Source: Loktanella sp. (GTDB lineage: Bacteria; Pseudomonadota; Alphaproteobacteria; Rhodobacterales; Rhodobacteraceae). Taken from it: a DNA stretch of 44,282 bases. A model generated the notes under the pieces. It was not told the origin of the DNA. It searched no databases and saw only the letters and a list, made by a program, of their open reading frames with translations. Below, in pieces: positions 43,268-44,282 of this stretch (position 1 is its first letter; every line of letters begins with the position of its first letter). The position numbers were made by a program, and so were the translations under genes. The stretch is taken from positions 1 through 44,282 of the forward strand of contig JAIBDT010000017.1 in NCBI GenBank assembly GCA_024686085.1, given 5' to 3'.

Positions 43268-44047
43268 TTATCCAAACACCACAATTAGCGCGACATAAGC
43301 CGCAAGCAGCGCCCACCAGCGCAAAAAGAACGGCAGTTGCGGGTCAAGCACCTGCACATCTTGGGCCTGCTGGTAAAAGCCTTCGGGGCGGCGCCTGTCA
43401 TTCAATTTGTGCCACAGCTGGAAATGCTCGGGATGTTGGCGCTGGAAATCCAGACCATGGGTGAACCAGCCAAACCGGTCGTCCAACAAGCCCAGCCAGT
43501 CACGCGGCACCGATTGCGACGGCTTCAAGGCACCGAAAACCAGACTGGTATTCAGCGACAAAAGCAATTCCTTTTGAAACTGGCGTTCTTGGGCAAAATC
43601 CAAATCAACCAGCTTGTTCAAAACAGCACGCCATGGGGTGTCGGTGAAATCGGCCAGAGACACCAACTTTTGCATCTCGGAAACCAAGGACTGATACAGC
43701 TTTGGATCAGCGTTGAAATCGGTCTGCGGGGCAGTCTCTATGGGCCGCTCGACTGCGCGGGGGCGAGGCGGCGGCGGGGCGGCTTCCTCTAGCGGCGCAG
43801 GTTCTTTTGGCTTTGCGGGCTGGACGATAGGGTCAGGCGGAAACGGCACAAAGACCTGCCCCTGCCCGCCCTTCGACATCGCCAGCGCGGATTCATACGC
43901 CGTGCGCAATTCTTGAAACCCTTTCGGGTCCACCTCTGGATCGGCCAGCTTTAGCTTTTTGGCATAGGCACGTTTGACGGCGCGCGGGTCCACATCAGCG
44001 GCGTCCATCTCTAGCACGGACCACGGCCAATTGCGCCTAGGTGACAT
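43268..44047 (-). CDS. J-domain-like membrane protein lacking HPD
   Basis: A 259-residue product. Residues 1-60 resemble a DnaJ J-domain (WPWSVLEMDAADVDPRAVKRAYAKKL, GFQELRTAYESAL), but the HPD tripeptide is replaced by ADP (LADPEVDP). A Pro-rich linker follows (about 75-105), then a helical domain with RDWLGLLDDRFGWF, and one C-terminal helix (RWWALLAAYVALIVVFG). Without HPD it probably cannot stimulate DnaK. ATG 44047 overlaps the preceding gene by 11 bases; an extension to 44125 would overlap by 89. It is followed after three bases by the 496-residue gene. Confidence 0.8.
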   Translation of the reverse strand: MSPRRNWPWSVLEMDAADVDPRAVKRAYAKKLKLADPEVDPKGFQELRTAYESALAMSKGGQGQVFVPFPPDPIVQPAKPKEPAPLEEAAPPPPRPRAVERPIETAPQTDFNADPKLYQSLVSEMQKLVSLADFTDTPWRAVLNKLVDLDFAQERQFQKELLLSLNTSLVFGALKPSQSVPRDWLGLLDDRFGWFTHGLDFQRQHPEHFQLWHKLNDRRRPEGFYQQAQDVQVLDPQLPFFLRWWALLAAYVALIVVFG

Positions 44048-44282
44048 AAGAGCCCCGCATCGCGGCAATCGCGGCCTCGGTCTGAACGCGGGCCTTGGTG
44101 ATCTTTTTGTCATCTTGGCTATCAAGCGCAGCCATGAACCCCGCCACTGAACGACTACCGGCTGACGCCGGTAGGTTCCCTTTTTGAATGTAATTCAAGA
44201 TACTGAAGTATGACAGCGTCAGTGACATTTCCGCTGGTTGTTGAGAAAAATCCGCGAGCCCAAAAACGCTGGCCCCAGTACC
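44037..44282 (-). CDS. 3' end of an unrecognised gene, 5' end outside window
   Basis: The frame is open from the window edge (18 codons precede the first ATG at 44228) to a stop at 44037, giving 81 visible codons. The sequence ends SQDDKKITKARVQTEAAIAAM and RGSYVT, mostly helical and charged. I cannot name the family. The stop overlaps the J-domain-like start by 11 bases, so the gene is co-transcribed with it. It may be the end of a longer protein, since the frame continues upstream without a stop; a short protein starting at 44228 is the alternative. Confidence 0.6.
   Translation of the reverse strand, partial: GTGASVFGLADFSQQPAEMSLTLSYFSILNYIQKGNLPASAGSRSVAGFMAALDSQDDKKITKARVQTEAAIAAMRGSYVT

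Overview
The window looks like chromosomal DNA of a marine alphaproteobacterium of the Rhodobacterales (Roseobacter group). The reasons are the suc operon layout with small membrane-protein genes between sucB and lpd, a FYDLN-acid (TIGR02300) protein, a fused MrpAB (PhaAB-type) antiporter and moderately high GC. This placement rests on gene content and order only; no 16S gene is present.

Layout. (1) 1-9640, + strand: a TCA-cycle block, sucC (5' end cut by the window), a small lipoprotein, sucD, sucA, sucB, three small membrane proteins (one MAPEG), lpd and a fourth small membrane protein. (2) 9637-11007, - strand: an M48/YgjP-type metalloprotease followed by an FCD-type GntR regulator with a perfect palindrome next to its start codon. 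(3) 11115-11588: a FYDLN protein and tRNA-Ala(GGC). (4) 11875-15770: two divergent operons, PepSY/cytochrome b561/acidic PepSY on the - strand and PepSY/response regulator/PhoQ-FeuQ-like kinase on the + strand. (5) 15819-26098: a divergent transport and catabolism locus. The - strand carries tctD-tctE-solute-binding protein-pxpB-pxpC-pxpA (5-oxoprolinase); the + strand carries tctC-tctB-tctA-AtuA-like-DUF4387. (6) 26108-31989, - strand: a six-gene Mrp cation/proton antiporter operon. (7) 32244-32651: a universal stress protein behind an FNR-type box. (8) 32660-35157: a graveyard of three broken IS3-type elements and a chimeric ORF, ending at the 3' end of tRNA-Arg(TCT). (9) 35432-38513: a DevBCA-type ABC exporter. 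(10) 38508-41626, - strand: a periplasmic binding protein and a membrane GGDEF-EAL protein. (11) 41774-44282, - strand: an unrecognised membrane protein, a J-domain-like protein lacking HPD, and the 3' end of another gene.

How the parts work together. The suc genes with lpd supply 2-oxoglutarate dehydrogenase and succinyl-CoA synthetase. The tct/pxp/AtuA locus is the best candidate for an undescribed system. A two-component pair and an orphan binding protein probably sense an organic acid, the TctABC transporter imports it, and PxpABC plus the AtuA/DUF4387 pair probably process it. An 11-bp-spaced direct repeat in the shared promoter region fits a TctD operator. The PepSY/cytochrome b561/two-component region is a second candidate, a possible envelope-stress or metal/redox sensing module. 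Its acidic PepSY protein has a heptad-repeat tail rich in Asn, Asp and His.

All product names come from reading motifs and lengths; no database search was run. Operators and hairpins were found by eye.
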